Source: an uncultured Clostridia bacterium (GTDB lineage: Bacteria > Bacillota > Clostridia > Oscillospirales > Oscillospiraceae). Taken from it: DNA of 14,625 bases. The notes beneath the pieces were generated by a model, which worked only from the letters and a program-made list of their open reading frames with translations, had not been told where the DNA came from and made no database searches. The stretch spans positions 1 through 14,625 of the forward strand of contig CAMEWZ010000026.1 in NCBI GenBank assembly GCA_945946745.1, written 5' to 3'. A program made the position numbers and the translations under genes. Below are positions 12,985-14,625 of the stretch, one piece after another; positions within the stretch are counted from its first letter, which is position 1, and every line of letters starts with the position of its first letter.

Positions 12985-14259
12985 TTAAGCCTTGGTTTCG
13001 TTGGGTTTTCTAGCGCTGGTGCGTCCCTCGGGCTTGATCTCGCCCACAGCCAGCAGGGAGCGCTTGGTCAAGTTGGGGCCGACCAGCTCATACACCAGCA
13101 CGCTGAACAAGATCACATTCCGGGCCAGGGCGCCGTCGGACAGGGTTGCCGCCGTCAGCGCCATGCCAAGGGCCACACCCGCCTGGGGCAGCAGGGTGAT
13201 GCCCAGGTGATCGGTGATGGACTTTGGCTCCTTGGTGATCCGGCAGCTGATGGCCGCGCCGTAATACTTACCGGCGGAGCGGGCAAGAATGTAGATCACG
13301 CCCACCAGCAGCGTCACCGGCTGGGACAGCACGTTCAGATCCAGCTCCGCGCCGGACAGCACGAAGAACAGCACGTTCAGCGGCATCACCCAGCCGTCCA
13401 CACGGCTCATCAGTTCCTCGGAGGTGGGACAGATGTTGCAGAACACGGTGCCGGTCATCATGCACACCAGCAGCAGCGAGAAGCCGCAGTGAATCCCCAT
13501 CACCTCAAACTCCATCATGCTGAGGCCAACCGTCAGAAAGACGAAGGCCACGGAAATGCTCATACGCTTGCTGCGGGAGTGGAAAAACTTTTCCACCCAG
13601 TTCATCAGCCAGCCCATGGCACTGCCCAGTCCCACAGACAAAATGATCTCCACAATCGGCTCGATCACCACAGCCGCCACGCTGACGTGGCCGCTGGAAA
13701 GCGCCGTGGCGATGCCGAAGGACACGGAGAACAGCAGCAGTCCCACCGCGTCATCGATGGCCACCACCAGCATCAGCAGCTTGGTCAGCGGGCCGTCGGC
13801 CTTATACTGGCGCACCACCATCAACGTTGCCGCAGGCGCCGTGGCGGCGGCAATGGCGCCCAGGGTGATGGCGCAGGGCAGGGACAAAATGCCGGGGAAG
13901 AACACATGCAGCAAAATCAGCACAATATCCACCAGAATGGTGGTAATCACCGCCTGCAAAATGCCGATCACAATGGCACGGGAGCCCATGGCCTTCAGCT
14001 GGCTTAGGCGGAACTCGTTGCCCATGGTAAACGCGATGAAGCCCAGGGCTGCCTGAGTAATGATCTTCATCCCCTCCACCTGCTCCAGGGATTGAAAGCC
14101 CAGGCCGGGAATGTTCAGTCTGCCCAGGAAAAAGGGGCCCAGCAGCAAGCCAGCCACCAGATATGCCGTGACGGCAGGCAGGTTCACCAGCTTGGTCAAC
14201 CGGGACATCATCAGGCCGCCCACCAGAGCAACCGCGATACAAATCAGATAGGTTTCCAT
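12985..14259 (-). CDS. CPA2-type cation:proton antiporter (Na+/H+ exchanger family)
   Basis: Integral membrane antiporter of 424 residues, about 12 hydrophobic segments, the transmembrane part only (no TrkA-N/RCK regulatory domain). The core motif is visible: TAPAAT (140-145) and the double aspartate IDDAVG with Asp169 and Asp170, the carboxylates used by DD-type antiporters. The N-terminal LVAGLLLGP segment (34-42) is also typical. The C-terminus is a basic/charged tail (KPEGRTSARKPNETKA). ATG 14259 is chosen because it starts the first helix and AAGGTG lies about 8 nt upstream; an in-frame ATG at 14343 would lie upstream of the promoter. It is monocistronic, with its own promoter and terminator. 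The cation (Na+ or K+) cannot be told. Confidence 0.92.
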   Translation of the reverse strand: METYLICIAVALVGGLMMSRLTKLVNLPAVTAYLVAGLLLGPFFLGRLNIPGLGFQSLEQVEGMKIITQAALGFIAFTMGNEFRLSQLKAMGSRAIVIGILQAVITTILVDIVLILLHVFFPGILSLPCAITLGAIAAATAPAATLMVVRQYKADGPLTKLLMLVVAIDDAVGLLLFSVSFGIATALSSGHVSVAAVVIEPIVEIILSVGLGSAMGWLMNWVEKFFHSRSKRMSISVAFVFLTVGLSMMEFEVMGIHCGFSLLLVCMMTGTVFCNICPTSEELMSRVDGWVMPLNVLFFVLSGAELDLNVLSQPVTLLVGVIYILARSAGKYYGAAISCRITKEPKSITDHLGITLLPQAGVALGMALTAATLSDGALARNVILFSVLVYELVGPNLTKRSLLAVGEIKPEGRTSARKPNETKA

Positions 14260-14298
14260 AAAACTGACACCTTCTTCACAGATTCCATTTTCTGCCGT

Positions 14299-14327
14299 AT
14301 CATACCACGCCCAGCGCTTTGCCGCAA
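14299..14327 (-). promoter_or_regulatory. Probable antiporter promoter
   Basis: Minus strand: extended -10 TGGTATGAT with TATGAT at 14299-14304; -35-like TTGCGG (14322-14327) with 17-nt spacing. The -35 is weak (three of six), but the extended -10 compensates. It lies 40 bp upstream of the antiporter start. Confidence 0.65.
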
Positions 14328-14415
14328 GCTTAATTAGCGCCAAAGTTTTCCCGTTCCTTCATTCTTCTTTGTGCAGTATTGCTAATTTCTCTTGTTATAT
14401 TTTGTATAAACCAAC

Positions 14416-14443
14416 AAAGGAGGCTGCCATGGCAGCCTCCTTT
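14416..14443 (-). terminator. Intrinsic terminator of folD
   Basis: Perfect 28-bp palindrome with arms AAAGGAGGCTGCC (14416-14428) and GGCAGCCTCCTTT (14431-14443) around AT. On the minus strand it is followed by GTTGGTTTATAC. It lies 15 bp after the folD stop. Confidence 0.85.
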
Positions 14444-14458
14444 GAAACAGCTTGGAAA

Positions 14459-14625
14459 TTACGCCCGCTCAGCGGCCTCCACAACGTGCTTCATCAGCAC
14501 GGAGGTGGTCACGGAGCCGACACCGCCGGGCACGGGGGTGATGGCCTCCACAATGGGCTCCACCTCGTCAAACTTGGCGTCGCCCGCGATGCCGCCCTTG
14601 CCGCCCTTGGCGTTGGGCTTGTTCT
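14459..14625 (-). CDS. folD: Bifunctional methylene-THF dehydrogenase/cyclohydrolase FolD, C-terminal 54 residues
   Basis: Only the 3' end is in the window; the gene continues beyond base 14625. FolD interconverts 5,10-methylene-THF, 5,10-methenyl-THF and 10-formyl-THF in the cytosol. The family signature ITPVPGGVG is present, followed by SVTTSVLMKHVVEAAERA and preceded by GDAKFDEVEPIVEA, which matches the end of the NAD(P)-binding domain and the closing helix. It ends 200 bp upstream of the antiporter gene, with its own terminator between them. One-carbon metabolism is the usual field of ZTP riboswitches, and one lies about 1.6 kb away in front of DUF1576, though on a separate transcript. 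Confidence 0.93.
   Translation of the reverse strand, partial: NKPNAKGGKGGIAGDAKFDEVEPIVEAITPVPGGVGSVTTSVLMKHVVEAAERA

Noticed and set aside
12928..14007. A 359-codon plus-strand frame opposite the antiporter
   Set aside because: A His/Gln/Gly-rich shadow that would begin across the antiporter terminator. The minus-strand protein is clearly a membrane antiporter.

Overview
The window is GC-rich, densely packed bacterial DNA with Shine-Dalgarno-led genes. It most resembles an anaerobic Clostridia genome of the Oscillospirales type. That placement is inferred from gene content (a selenium-dependent molybdenum hydroxylase locus, a TM1266-type hydrogenase-system regulator, a DUF1576 membrane protein, an ECF-type S component), from the GC-rich third positions and from the palindromic intergenic repeats. 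No marker gene fixes the species.

Left part (1-10170): a selenium-dependent molybdenum hydroxylase (SDMH) locus. A 3'-terminal piece of an NCS2 purine/pyrimidine permease (+, to 659) converges on a seven-gene minus-strand maturation operon. In transcription order from 6164 down to 782 the operon is: DUF3343 putative Se/S carrier, class V cysteine desulfurase, YedF, SelD, YqeB, YqeC, and a protein joining a ModE-like DNA-binding domain to a MocA-like cytidylyltransferase. Diverging from it on the plus strand are the three hydroxylase subunits: FAD (6582-7370), 2Fe-2S (7372-7827) and molybdopterin (7838-10132). Known biology of these families suggests the following division of labour. The desulfurase, YedF and DUF3343 mobilise or carry Se/S. 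SelD makes selenophosphate. YqeB and YqeC help install Se at the Mo site. The MocA domain makes the cytosine dinucleotide form of the cofactor. The hydroxylase then oxidises a purine or other N-heterocycle that the permease may import. The two operons share one small promoter region (6202-6246) with interleaved -35/-10 elements. The plus-strand leader (about 330 nt) is filled with a MITE-like inverted-repeat element and a second dispersed hairpin repeat.

Middle part (10186-11175, minus strand): a two-gene unit of a TM1266-family small regulator and a probable ECF S component. It has a clear promoter, a structured leader of about 127 nt, and an intrinsic terminator placed directly before the Shine-Dalgarno. 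This is an attenuator of a class I do not recognise.

Right part (11221-14625, minus strand): a DUF1576 membrane protein lies behind a well-preserved ZTP (pfl) riboswitch with its own promoter and overlapping intrinsic terminator. A second copy of the dispersed repeat sits between that terminator and the gene. Upstream are a CPA2-type cation:proton antiporter with its own promoter and terminator, and the 3' end of folD with its terminator. The ZTP switch ties the DUF1576 protein to purine/one-carbon status, which fits folD lying close by.

The hydroxylase locus itself belongs to a known system. The parts most worth follow-up are the ZTP-controlled DUF1576 protein, the unclassified attenuator leader, the overlapping divergent promoters, and the two-copy repeat whose differences preserve its hairpins.
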